From Abyssibius sp040880065 (GTDB lineage Bacteria > Pseudomonadota > Alphaproteobacteria > Rhodobacterales > Rhodobacteraceae), in the NCBI GenBank assembly GCA_040880065.1, contig JBBDJE010000007.1, positions 1 to 50,077 of the forward strand: a stretch of DNA of 50,077 bases. The letters run 5' to 3'. Below the pieces are notes generated by a model, which ran no database searches, was not told where the DNA came from, and worked only from the letters and a program-made list of their open reading frames with translations. Positions 17,380-25,073 of this stretch are shown here, piece after piece. A program made the position numbers and the translations under genes. How positions within the stretch are numbered: the stretch's first letter is position 1; every line of letters starts with the position of its first letter.

Positions 17380-17684
17380 TACACCGGCATCCGCAGAATT
17401 TCCTGATAGGCTTCAACCACGCGGTCGCGCACGGCCACAGCGGTTTCAATCGCCAGTTCCGATGCGGCCAGCGCTTCAACCACGGTTTGTGGGTCGGCGC
17501 GACCGGCCATGCCTGCCATTGCGGTGGTTTCGCCCGCGCGCAGGGTGGCCATAAAATCATCGGCGATGGCTGCAAAGGCTTGCCCCGTTTGACTGCCGGT
17601 CTGACTGCCGGCTGCCTCTGCCGGACGGGCGATGGATTGCGCGTTTGTATATAGCTGCGAGGCGATGAAGGGGTTGGTTTCCAT
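17379..17684 (-). CDS. fliE: Flagellar MS-ring/rod adaptor FliE
   Basis: 101 residues with the FliE C-terminal block DPQTVVEALAASELAIETAVAVRDRVVEAYQEILRMPV. A small direct repeat (GSQTGSQTGQ) lies near residue 27. FliE joins the MS ring and export gate to the rod. It sits 15 bases after flgC, in the usual flgB-flgC-fliE order. Confidence 0.95.
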   Translation of the reverse strand: METNPFIASQLYTNAQSIARPAEAAGSQTGSQTGQAFAAIADDFMATLRAGETTAMAGMAGRADPQTVVEALAASELAIETAVAVRDRVVEAYQEILRMPV

Positions 17685-17699
17685 TTTCCGGTGTCCTTG

Positions 17700-18077
17700 T
17701 TAGCGGCGAAGCAGGGTCAAAGCGGCGCTCGACATTTGGCGTGCCTGGTCAAACAGCCGCAAATTCGCCTCGTAGCCGCGCTGGGCTTCGCGTGCATCGG
17801 CAATTTCCAGCACGAGGTTGACGTTGGAGCCATCGTAGTAGCCCGCCGCATCGGCCATGGGGTGGCTCGGGTCAAAATGGCGGGCGGGTTGGGTTTGGTC
17901 GAGCGTGACGCGCCCGGCCGCCACCGTGCCTGCGGCAAGGCTTTCAAACGACACAAGCTTGCGGTGGTAGCCGGGCGTGTCGGCATTGGCGATGTTTTCA
18001 CCCACCAGCCGCATGCGGGCTGATTGAGCGGCCATACCCGAGGCGGAAGCGGCCATTGATGCGATAAGGTCGGTCAT
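17700..18077 (-). CDS. flgC: Flagellar proximal rod protein FlgC
   Basis: 125 residues. The start MTDLIASMAASASGMAAQSARM is followed by ENIANADTPGYHRK, then SNVNLVLEIADAREAQRGYEANLRLFDQA at the C-terminus. ATG 18077 has AAAGGAC upstream; the frame continues further but would run into flgB. It is 11 bases after flgB. Confidence 0.95.
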   Translation of the reverse strand: MTDLIASMAASASGMAAQSARMRLVGENIANADTPGYHRKLVSFESLAAGTVAAGRVTLDQTQPARHFDPSHPMADAAGYYDGSNVNLVLEIADAREAQRGYEANLRLFDQARQMSSAALTLLRR

Positions 18078-18088
18078 GATTGTCCTTT

Positions 18089-18481
18089 CTAGCGACGCTT
18101 GCCGATGGCGGTGCGCAGCATGTCGAGCGATTTTGACCAGACGCCAAGCGCAAGCTCGTGCTCTTGGCGGATGGCGGCGGCACGCATCATCTGATCTTCG
18201 ATCGCGACATTGTTTCCGTTGGGAGACATGCTGCCAAAAGCGGCAGATTCGGTGGCACGAGTGCCTGGCTGGCCAGCTACGGCACCAAAATGGCCGGCAC
18301 GTGTTGCGCTTAGCTGCACGCTTTGGCTGCTGGCCCAAGCCGCGCCGAAATCTGGCAAATCGCGCGCGGTATAGCCCGGCGTGTCGGCATTGGCGATGTT
18401 TTGTGAAACCAGTGAAAGTCGCGCACCCGAATGCTGCGCAAGGCCCGAAGCCATTTGCAATATCGTTAGATCAAAACTCAT
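18089..18481 (-). CDS. flgB: Flagellar proximal rod protein FlgB
   Basis: 130 residues. QMASGLAQHSGARLSLVSQNIANADTPGYTARDL is the rod N-terminal motif; NNVAIEDQMMRAAAIRQEHELAL is the FlgB C-terminal part. ATG 18481 follows GGGAGAAG. It is the first gene of the flgB-to-FliL-like operon and is divergent from fliI across 104 bases, which should hold both promoters. Confidence 0.95.
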   Translation of the reverse strand: MSFDLTILQMASGLAQHSGARLSLVSQNIANADTPGYTARDLPDFGAAWASSQSVQLSATRAGHFGAVAGQPGTRATESAAFGSMSPNGNNVAIEDQMMRAAAIRQEHELALGVWSKSLDMLRTAIGKRR

Positions 18482-18585
18482 ATCGGGGCTTCTCCCTCGC
18501 GTGACTTGAACCAAGGCTTAAGGATTTTGCGTGAATAAAAGGTAACCGCGCCAATTCATGCCACCTAAAAGATGGATCAAGTTTT

Positions 18586-19914
18586 ATGCATTTGGATTTT
18601 GCCCCCCTCACCCGCGCGCTTGCGCAAATTCCGCGCCGCCGCCTGTTTGGCCATGTAGCGGTGGTGGATGGCGGCACCGTGGGTGTTGCTGGCTTGCAGG
18701 CACATGCCGGCATTGGCGATCTGGTCGAGATTACGTTGCGACAAGGCAAACGCATGGGCGGCGAGGTTGTTGCCCTGCGCGCCGATGGTTTGCGCGTTAT
18801 GACCTATGGCGCAGCCGATGGTCTGGGCATTGGCGACCGTGTGGAGCTGATGAAAGAGCATGGCGCGGCACCGGATGAAAGCTGGCTTGGCCGCGTGGTT
18901 GACGCGTTTGGAAAACCGCTTGATGGCCGCCCGCTATTTAATGGCAGTTGCGCTGCGCCCTTGCGTGCAGCCCCACCCGCAGCCGCCACGCGCAAGGGTT
19001 TGGGGGCGCGACTGTCAACAGGGCTTGCAGTGTTCAACACGCTTTTGCCCATCGCGCGCGGGCAACGTTTGGGCGTGTTTGCGGGTTCGGGCGTGGGCAA
19101 GTCTACCTTGCTTGGCACGCTGGCGCGCGGCATTAAGGCAGATGTTGTGGTTTATGCGCTGATAGGCGAGCGCGGGCGCGAATTGCGCGAATTTACCGAA
19201 CAGGTTTTGGGGCCGGCGGGCATGGCGCGCGCCGTTGTTGTCGCGGCAACGTCTGATCAATCGCCACTGGTCAAGCGCCGCGCGGCCTGGATGGCAATGG
19301 CGGTGGCCGAGTGTTTCCGCGATCAGGGCCGCCATGTTTTGCTGATCACCGACAGCATTACCCGTTTTGCCGAGGCGCATCGCGAGGTGGCATTATCGGC
19401 GGGTGAAACGCCAAGTTTGCGTGCATTTCCGCCATCGACCGCCAACCTCATCGCGCATCTGGCCGAACGGGCCGGGCCGGGGCCGGTTGGTGCGGGCGAT
19501 ATTACGGCGATCTTTTCGGTGCTGGTGGCGGGTTCGGATATGGAAGAGCCGGTGGCCGATATCACGCGCGGAGTGCTCGACGGGCATTTCGTGCTGGACC
19601 GTGACATCGCCGAGCGCGGGCGCTTTCCGGCGGTTGATGTGCGCCGCTCGGTTTCCCGCGCGCTGCCCGCTATCGCCAGCGCCGCAGAAAACGAGGTATT
19701 GGCCCGCGCGCGCCGCCTGACCGCGGCTTATGAAAGCGCCGCCCCGATGATACAGGCAGGGCTTTACACCCATGGGGCTGACCCCGTGGTGGATGAAGCG
19801 ATTCGCTTCTATCCCAAGCTTGAAGAGTTTTATTCCTTGCCTGCAGAAGAGGGTGTGGCAATGAGCTATCTGGACCTTGCGCAGCGCCTGAACATGCGGC
19901 CCCCGGCAGGCTAG
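18586..19914 (+). CDS. fliI: Flagellar export ATPase FliI
   Basis: 442 residues. Walker A is GVFAGSGVGKST near 163-174, Walker B is HVLLITDSITRFAEA, and GERGRELREF and AGETPSLRAFPPS are the F1-beta/FliI family motifs. It energises export of rod, hook and flagellin subunits with FliH. It stands alone on the plus strand between two minus-strand flagellar blocks; its TAG stop is part of a dispersed repeat. Confidence 0.96.
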   Translation: MHLDFAPLTRALAQIPRRRLFGHVAVVDGGTVGVAGLQAHAGIGDLVEITLRQGKRMGGEVVALRADGLRVMTYGAADGLGIGDRVELMKEHGAAPDESWLGRVVDAFGKPLDGRPLFNGSCAAPLRAAPPAAATRKGLGARLSTGLAVFNTLLPIARGQRLGVFAGSGVGKSTLLGTLARGIKADVVVYALIGERGRELREFTEQVLGPAGMARAVVVAATSDQSPLVKRRAAWMAMAVAECFRDQGRHVLLITDSITRFAEAHREVALSAGETPSLRAFPPSTANLIAHLAERAGPGPVGAGDITAIFSVLVAGSDMEEPVADITRGVLDGHFVLDRDIAERGRFPAVDVRRSVSRALPAIASAAENEVLARARRLTAAYESAAPMIQAGLYTHGADPVVDEAIRFYPKLEEFYSLPAEEGVAMSYLDLAQRLNMRPPAG

Positions 19915-19966
19915 AGCGTGTTGCAACAAAAGTGGGAACCGGTTTTCTGCTTGTTAAACATGCGCT
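19912..19966. repeat. Dispersed imperfect-palindromic repeat, copy 2
   Basis: It begins tagagcgtgttgcaac with core aaaagtgggaaccggtttt and ends aacatgcgct. It matches the copy at 6732-6784 and overlaps the stop codon of fliI. The outer ends (AGAGCGTGTT and AACATGCGCT) are near-complementary. It could act as the bidirectional end of fliI and the facing DUF1217 gene, since no classic terminator is visible in this gap. Confidence 0.72.
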
Positions 19967-20016
19967 ATCAAAAAAGTTAGCGCGTAGCGGGTGAATGGAT
20001 GTGAACGCGACACGCG

Positions 20017-20850
20017 CTAGCTGCGCGACAGGTTCAGCAGGTTTTGCCAGGCCGAACTCGCGTTTTGCAGCAAGCTCAGCGCGGCGTAGCCCGGCGTCAT
20101 GGGGCCGGGGCCACGGCTTGCGGCATCGCGCGCAAAAAAATTGCGTAGAATCGTTTCCATATTCTCGGGTTTTGCCATTACCGCCGGATCATCGCTGCCA
20201 AACAGCTTGGTTGCGGCGCTGCGAAACAGGCTTTGCTGGCGGTCGACATCCTTGATGTTGCCAATCTCGGAAGGCAGGCCAAGCCCCTGCTCCAGAATTT
20301 TGCGTATTGGCTGGTTGCCCATGAGCTTGAACCATTGCACCGTGGTTGACGCACCGCTGGCATAGCCCGCCATTTCACGCTTGAAGTTGAGCGCCAGGCG
20401 CATGCTGTCATCAACCGTGCCAACCGCGCGTTCATATTGCCGCGTTTTGTAGGCATCGGTAATACCCGCCGCAAAATCCGACAGGCGCACATTGGTGCCA
20501 GCCAAATTGCCATAGCCAAAGGCTTTTGCCAGTTTGGCAAAGCTCGGATCGGAAATTTTATTGGCAAAGGCATCGGGGCTTTCGCTGCCCTCGGCCAGCA
20601 CTTTGCGCATATAGGCGCGGTGCGTCAGCTTTTCGTCTAGTCCGAAAGCGCCAAGCGCAACCTTGAGCAGGCGACGGTCGGCCACCAGCTTTTCGGGCGT
20701 ATCTGCGGCGGCGATTTTGTCTTTGAAATAGGCGATGTCGCGCTGTATTTCCGGGCTGCGCTCAAAGCTCGTGCGCTGGGCAGCATCGGTGCGCTGCAAA
20801 AGCTTCCAACCCGCATATCCGGTGAGGGGAAGGGCGGGCAGGTAGCTCAT
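20017..20850 (-). CDS. DUF1217-type flagellar-associated protein
   Basis: 277 residues, soluble, helical, without signal peptide or membrane segment. Blocks such as DIAYFKDKIAAADTPEKLVADRRLLKVAL, AFGLDE and LAKAFGYGN fit the DUF1217 family, found in alphaproteobacterial flagellar clusters. ATG 20850 overlaps the flbT stop by four bases (ATGA), so it is translated with flaF-flbT. Its function is not known; the coupling suggests a role in flagellin regulation or filament assembly. Confidence 0.78.
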   Translation of the reverse strand: MSYLPALPLTGYAGWKLLQRTDAAQRTSFERSPEIQRDIAYFKDKIAAADTPEKLVADRRLLKVALGAFGLDEKLTHRAYMRKVLAEGSESPDAFANKISDPSFAKLAKAFGYGNLAGTNVRLSDFAAGITDAYKTRQYERAVGTVDDSMRLALNFKREMAGYASGASTTVQWFKLMGNQPIRKILEQGLGLPSEIGNIKDVDRQQSLFRSAATKLFGSDDPAVMAKPENMETILRNFFARDAASRGPGPMTPGYAALSLLQNASSAWQNLLNLSRS

Positions 20851-21248
20851 GATGCGGCGGCCATCAGCCGCGCTTCCACGGGCAACAGGTCGCGCAGCGA
20901 CTTGAGAGCCTGATAGATGCGCTGATTGCACACATAGTCGCGCGCCGCTGCAAGCAGCCCGCGGCTGGTGCTGTCGGTAAAAACATCGCCAAGCTGCGAA
21001 ATGCCGGTCAACAATTGGCGCGTTCCAAGCTCGGTATCAGCCTCGCCCGCCAGCACAAGCTGGGCAATGTAGCACACACGGCGCACAGGTGTGTTTGCCT
21101 CATCCGGATGAATGGCATCGCGCAGGCGCAGCACATTGGCATCGGCGGTGAGCACGTTCAGCCGTGTGCGCCGGTCGCCGTTTTCCATGACCACACCATT
21201 GATCATAATCCGCTCGCCGGGGCGCAGTTTTAAAACAAGCCCGCTCAT
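20847..21248 (-). CDS. flbT: Flagellin post-transcriptional regulator FlbT
   Basis: 133 residues. LVLKLRPGERIMINGVVMENGDRR at the start and QLLTGISQLGDVF in the middle are FlbT signatures. In Caulobacter FlbT acts on the flagellin mRNA 5' leader and lowers its stability; in other alphaproteobacteria it can be positive. Four-base overlaps join it to flaF upstream and to the DUF1217 gene downstream. The flagellin gene just upstream has a structured leader that could be its target. Confidence 0.95.
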   Translation of the reverse strand: MSGLVLKLRPGERIMINGVVMENGDRRTRLNVLTADANVLRLRDAIHPDEANTPVRRVCYIAQLVLAGEADTELGTRQLLTGISQLGDVFTDSTSRGLLAAARDYVCNQRIYQALKSLRDLLPVEARLMAAAS

Positions 21249-21625
21249 TGTGCCACCTGCGCATCGGCCCGCAACCCGCGCATAACGGCGGTGTTGACCT
21301 CGACCAGCACATCGGGCGTGGCTTTGCCGTCGAGCACTTTGCGGCTATGGGCCTGGGTGAATTCGCATAAGAAGAAGATGCGGGCGCGCAGGGTTGCTGG
21401 CAACGTGTTTTGCGCGCTTGCGACATCGCCCGCCAGAACAATCCACAGCCTTTGGTTTTCGCACAGGGCTTCGGCCAGTTCGGCGAAGGCGCCGGCTTTG
21501 CCACCAGAATGTGCGGCCAGCTTGGCGGTGGCGCGCGCAAAGGCTTTGTATTCGATGCTGCGCTCGGTTCCCGTGGCCCCAACGGGGCGGGCATAGAGCG
21601 ACTTTGCCATCACGGCGGAATTCAT
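21245..21625 (-). CDS. flaF: Flagellin regulator/secretion factor FlaF
   Basis: 126 residues with the FlaF pattern: ARPVGATGTERSIEYKAFARAT at the start, LAEALCENQRLWIVLAGDVA in the middle and LPATLRARIFFLCEFTQAHSRKVL towards the end. FlaF binds flagellin and is needed for its export or translation in Caulobacter, opposing FlbT. ATG 21625 is preceded by CAGGAGA. It overlaps flbT by four bases. Confidence 0.94.
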   Translation of the reverse strand: MNSAVMAKSLYARPVGATGTERSIEYKAFARATAKLAAHSGGKAGAFAELAEALCENQRLWIVLAGDVASAQNTLPATLRARIFFLCEFTQAHSRKVLDGKATPDVLVEVNTAVMRGLRADAQVAQ

Positions 21626-21654
21626 AGCAAATCTCCTGTCTGGCTGGGTCTATC

Positions 21655-21666
21655 GGGGGGGGGGGG
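21655..21666. repeat. Homopolymeric tract of 12 G (12 C in the flagellin mRNA sense)
   Basis: A run of exactly 12 G lies between the flagellin stop and the flaF start, about 30 bases before the flaF ATG. It is contiguous with the left arm of a hairpin. No other mononucleotide run of this length was noticed in the window. Confidence 0.85.
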
Positions 21667-21687
21667 CCGGCCAAACGCCCGGCCCCC
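21662..21687 (-). terminator. Strong hairpin between flagellin and flaF (attenuator or mRNA-stability element)
   Basis: Perfect 9-bp all-GC stem GGGGGCCGG / CCGGCCCCC around an 8-base loop, nine bases after the flagellin stop. It is followed by C rather than T on the coding strand, so it is not a classic terminator. It may stabilise the flagellin mRNA 3' end or reduce read-through into flaF-flbT. Confidence 0.55.
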
Positions 21688-21696
21688 GGTTTTGGC

Positions 21697-22902
21697 TTAG
21701 CGGAACAATGACAGGATGTTCTGCGGTGCCTGATTGGCAATCGACAGCGACTGTGTGGCCAACTGCTGCTGCACCTGCAAAGCCTGCAAACGGGCCGAGG
21801 CTTCTTCCATATTGGCGTCAATCAGCGCGCCAATACCTGTTTTAAGCGAATCGGTCAGCTTGCCAACGAAATCTGACTGGATATCAATGCGCGCCTGCGA
21901 TGAACCAAAAGCCGCTGCCGCGTCGATCGAGGTCTGGATAAGCCCCTCGATCGCCGCAAGCGCAGCCCCCGAATTGCCACCCGCACCATCATCAACATTC
22001 AGCGTTGACAGCGCACCAAGGCCACCGGCACCGGCTTCAACCGAGTTGCCGGAAACGGTAATCGCTGATGTGCCGTCATTGGTGAGCGTGATCACCCCGG
22101 CATCGACCACCATGCTGACATTCTGGCCCATGCTGCGGATTGTGTCGGCCACACCCACAGCAATGGTTTCAGCAGCGACGTTGCCGACGGCAAGGTCGTC
22201 CGCAGTAACCGTGTAGGTTGCGGTTTTGTCGCCAATTGAAATGGACAGCTTATCACCAACCGTATAGTCGGCATTGGCACCAAAGCCGATATCGACAGTG
22301 CCGGCGGCATCAAGCGTTTCCGAGAAATTCTCGTTTGCCGCGCCAACAGCGCCACCCGAGCCGGTAAATGCGTTGGTAACCGCACCACCCGTGCCGATTG
22401 ACAGGTCTTGCCCGCTCACTGCGATGGAGGAAGCCGAAACAGTGCCATTGGCGGCACGGTCAAGCGAGGCCAGAATATCGATAGAGGCAACACCCCCGTT
22501 CACGAGATTCAGACCGTTGAACTGAGCAGCCGACACGACCGAACCGATTTGCAAGGTCAGTTCAGCGATGTCTGTTTGCAACTTGCTCTGGCTGGCCGAC
22601 GGGTCTTGTGCGGCAACGATTTTAGATTTGACCTGATTGAGCAGCCCGGTGATGGATTCCGATGCCGTCCGTGCAACAGCCACTGCGGCACTGCCCGTGG
22701 CCAGCGAATCGGTGATGCCCTTAAAGCCATCCACATCCGATTGCATGGTCTGCGAAATGGCCCAAACAGAGGCATTGTCGCGCGCTGAATCAACCTTTTT
22801 ACCGGTCGAAATTTCGCTCTGGGTGGTGCCCAGGTTTTTGTTGATCTGGCTAAGGGTCTGCAGCGCAACCATCGCGCTGCTATTTGTAAGAATGCTAGAC
22901 AT
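21697..22902 (-). CDS. Flagellin
   Basis: 401 residues with conserved ends: SSILTNSSAMVALQTLSQINKNL and TQSEISTGKKVDSARDNASVW at the N-terminus, and QVQQQLATQSLSIANQAPQNILSLFR at the C-terminus. These form the D0/D1 coiled coils of the filament; the Gly/Ala/Asp-rich middle is the surface-exposed variable part. ATG 22902 has AAGGAA upstream. It is the only flagellin in the window. The structured leader and the flaF-flbT genes downstream suggest post-transcriptional control. Confidence 0.96.
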   Translation of the reverse strand: MSSILTNSSAMVALQTLSQINKNLGTTQSEISTGKKVDSARDNASVWAISQTMQSDVDGFKGITDSLATGSAAVAVARTASESITGLLNQVKSKIVAAQDPSASQSKLQTDIAELTLQIGSVVSAAQFNGLNLVNGGVASIDILASLDRAANGTVSASSIAVSGQDLSIGTGGAVTNAFTGSGGAVGAANENFSETLDAAGTVDIGFGANADYTVGDKLSISIGDKTATYTVTADDLAVGNVAAETIAVGVADTIRSMGQNVSMVVDAGVITLTNDGTSAITVSGNSVEAGAGGLGALSTLNVDDGAGGNSGAALAAIEGLIQTSIDAAAAFGSSQARIDIQSDFVGKLTDSLKTGIGALIDANMEEASARLQALQVQQQLATQSLSIANQAPQNILSLFR

Positions 22903-22920
22903 TGTTAATTCCTTCGGCGT

Positions 22921-22965
22921 GCGGTGCGTTCGACACCGCGATTTACACTTCACCGGTTCCGGTGA
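22921..22965 (-). promoter_or_regulatory. Two hairpins in the flagellin 5' leader
   Basis: Hairpin 1 (22921-22939): perfect stem GCGGTG / CACCGC, 7-base loop, ending about five bases before the AAGGAA ribosome binding site. Hairpin 2 (22950-22965): TCACCGG-tt-CCGGTGA. They are read on the minus strand in the mRNA leader. In Caulobacter FlbT acts through the flagellin leader, so these are candidate FlbT/FlaF-responsive structures; that link is inference. Confidence 0.5.
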
Positions 22966-23112
22966 TGACGACGCCGTTCTGACGTTCTTGCGGGCCTTTT
23001 GGCCGGCAGCGCAATCAACGTGATCGCAGGGGCAGATTGCCGCGCTAGTCTGAAACAAACCTTAATGCCCAAGGGCGAAATGCGTGCAATTTTCGACAAT
23101 TCGGCGCGGTCG

Positions 23113-23481
23113 CTAGGTGCGGCGCAGGGCTTCTGTCTGGCCATTGCTCACCGGCACGCGTTTGCCGCTGGCGGTATAGGTTTGTAGCGCCGACGGGTCA
23201 CTGTTCTGGTTCAGCAGGCTGGCAGAACTGCGCATCCCGTCAAGTGCTGCGCCAAGCAGGCGGTGGTTGCGTTCGGCGCGGTTGCGAATCGCGCTGCCAT
23301 ATTCGGCCAGGGCCTTGGTGTTGGCGCGGCTGGTTTGGCCGAGCGCATGGAAAAGCTGGTCACGCTCCGCACTTAGCGCAGGCAGCGCGGTAAGCTGGCC
23401 AGACAAGAGCAACACCCGTTCATCATCCAGCAAGCGCAGAAGTTTGCGGGCTTTTAGGCGCGCACTGAACGCATCAATCAT
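23113..23481 (-). CDS. FlgN-like flagellar chaperone (tentative)
   Basis: 122 residues, mostly helical: LLRLLDDERVLLLSGQLTALPALSAERDQLF then RNRAERNHRLLGAALDGMRS. The pattern of a short early helix with DER/ALSAERD and a later R-N-LL-A helix matches FlgN, the export chaperone of the hook-junction proteins FlgK and FlgL. The C-terminal tail (TASGKRVPVSNG) is also FlgN-like. Its start overlaps the end of the rod-binding protein gene by eight bases, and flagellin follows after 210 bases. Confidence 0.7.
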   Translation of the reverse strand: MIDAFSARLKARKLLRLLDDERVLLLSGQLTALPALSAERDQLFHALGQTSRANTKALAEYGSAIRNRAERNHRLLGAALDGMRSSASLLNQNSDPSALQTYTASGKRVPVSNGQTEALRRT

Positions 23482-23764
23482 CCAACCCCTCCGCCGCGCG
23501 CAGCGCGTTATATATAGGTGTTGCCAGACCAAGCCCGCCTTGGGCGACCATGGCCTGCGCCTGTTGTTCGGCCAGCATTGAGGAAAAGACAGCCTCGCCC
23601 GCGCCACCGCCAAAGCTCTCGCGCGACGCCCCAAGCCCGGCCTGTTCAAGCATGAGGCCCAAAAACACCGCCTCGAAGGCTTCGGCCTGCTGGCGGAGCT
23701 GATCGAGCCGCGCGGCTTGGCGCGGCTCAGGCTGTGCGGGGCTTGAAACGGGGGTCAATTCCAT
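23474..23764 (-). CDS. FlgJ N-terminal-type rod-binding protein
   Basis: 96 residues equivalent to the rod-capping N-domain of FlgJ: RQQAEAFEAVFLGLMLEQAGLG, then VFSSMLAEQQAQAMVAQGGLGLATPIYNAL. The C-terminal muramidase of enterobacterial FlgJ is absent, as usual in alphaproteobacteria, so a separate peptidoglycan hydrolase must open the wall. ATG 23764 has AGGAG seven bases upstream. It is divergent from fliK. Confidence 0.88.
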   Translation of the reverse strand: MELTPVSSPAQPEPRQAARLDQLRQQAEAFEAVFLGLMLEQAGLGASRESFGGGAGEAVFSSMLAEQQAQAMVAQGGLGLATPIYNALRAAEGLDD

Positions 23765-23874
23765 GGCGGCTCCTGTGGTGGCTCCTGTCAATCAAGCTGC
23801 ATATTGCGGGGTGGAGGTAAAAATTTGGTAAGGGTTTTGCGCCAGTTTGGGGGCAAATCACAGAAAGCCCCGCT

Positions 23875-25050
23875 ATGGATGTTGCATCGCCCGTTGAAAT
23901 TGCTGCCAAGCCGCAACGTGCAGCTTTGTTTGCGTCTATCGATGGAAAAAAAGGTGAAGGCACTGAAAATGCTGAGGAATTCACACTGAACATCGATGGT
24001 GATGTTGCGTTTACTGCCCCTAATGTGGCGGAGATAAACGCGAAACATGGCCGCCAGGCGCAGCAAAAACCCGAAGAGGTATCTTTAACAGAGGCCGACG
24101 AATCATCTGAAGCCGTAATAGAACAGCCTCCTTTGCCCGCAAATGAAGAGACACCCGTAGCGCTTCCTGGCCATGCGCCGCCTGCGGAACTTATAACCGG
24201 CGTAGCGCAAGCGCAGGCAAAAGTGCTGCCCGAAACGCAGCAGATCGCGCCCGAACGCAGTGCGCAGGCTGCATTGCATGTGCCGCCCGAGGCTGCGCAA
24301 ACGGCCACATTCGCCGCGCCGGTGCACAAAACGCAGCTTGTTGCGGTGCCAAATACAAACCGGTCTGCGCTGCCTGCGCCAGATACGCGCGAACCGGTTG
24401 CTTTTGTGCAAACCGAAACGGCTGGCGAAAATCAAGCGCCAGCCAAGGTGGTGGCGCAAAGCGAAATGGCCACGATCAAAGCAGCGCCGCCTTTAACCTT
24501 ACCGCTTCCGTTACCGCTGGCCGCACCGCCCGGTGAGCTGACGGTGCGCGTTCAGGAACATTCAGCGCCGGTTCAATTCGGCTGGTCCGATCCGCTGACC
24601 ACCGGTTCACTTGCAAAAATTTTGCCCTTAGTGCCCGGCGCGCCCGATGCGCAGCGGGCCCGGCATGTGGCAGCCCAACTTGCGATTACCGTTCGGTCCT
24701 CTGAATCCAGCAGCATGGAGTTGCGGCTCGACCCGCCCGAGCTTGGCCGGGTGCTTATCCAGATGACAACGCAGGAGGGCGAGTTGCGCGCCATCGTCAC
24801 CACCGAACGCGCCGAAACTGCCGAACTTATGCGCCGCCATGCCGATATTTTGGGCCGCGAACTCGCGCGCGCCGGGCTCGCAGGTGCTGATTTGAGCTTT
24901 CAAAGCGAAGCCGAGCAGCGCCAGAATCAGCGTATGGCAGAATCCAAAGCCATCAAGCCCCTCGCCGAAATATCCTCAAACCATGCCGCCAATCTGTCAG
25001 GTGTAGTTGTGCAAACACATCTCGATGGTCGCCTCGATATTCGCCTGTAA
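23875..25050 (+). CDS. fliK: Flagellar hook-length control protein FliK
   Basis: 391 residues. The N-terminal two thirds are Ala/Pro/Glu-rich and low in order, as expected for the molecular ruler. The C-terminal domain has the FliK core MELRLDPPELGRVLIQMTTQEGELRAIV and LLRRHADILGRELA-like helices near residues 280-330. It is secreted during hook growth and switches export specificity through FlhB, which is not encoded here. flgD follows after 23 bases. Confidence 0.9.
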   Translation: MDVASPVEIAAKPQRAALFASIDGKKGEGTENAEEFTLNIDGDVAFTAPNVAEINAKHGRQAQQKPEEVSLTEADESSEAVIEQPPLPANEETPVALPGHAPPAELITGVAQAQAKVLPETQQIAPERSAQAALHVPPEAAQTATFAAPVHKTQLVAVPNTNRSALPAPDTREPVAFVQTETAGENQAPAKVVAQSEMATIKAAPPLTLPLPLPLAAPPGELTVRVQEHSAPVQFGWSDPLTTGSLAKILPLVPGAPDAQRARHVAAQLAITVRSSESSSMELRLDPPELGRVLIQMTTQEGELRAIVTTERAETAELMRRHADILGRELARAGLAGADLSFQSEAEQRQNQRMAESKAIKPLAEISSNHAANLSGVVVQTHLDGRLDIRL

Positions 25051-25073
25051 TCACATTGAAATAGGAGACCGCA

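Noticed and set aside
15497..17406. Two long plus-strand open frames opposite flgG, flgF and fliQ
   Set aside because: They mirror high-GC codon use of conserved flagellar genes and encode His/Arg/Gly-rich sequence without motifs.
22966..23112. Sigma-54 or sigma-28 promoter for flagellin
   Set aside because: I looked for TGGC-N-TTGC and TAAA-N15-GCCGATAA type motifs on the minus strand and found no convincing match.
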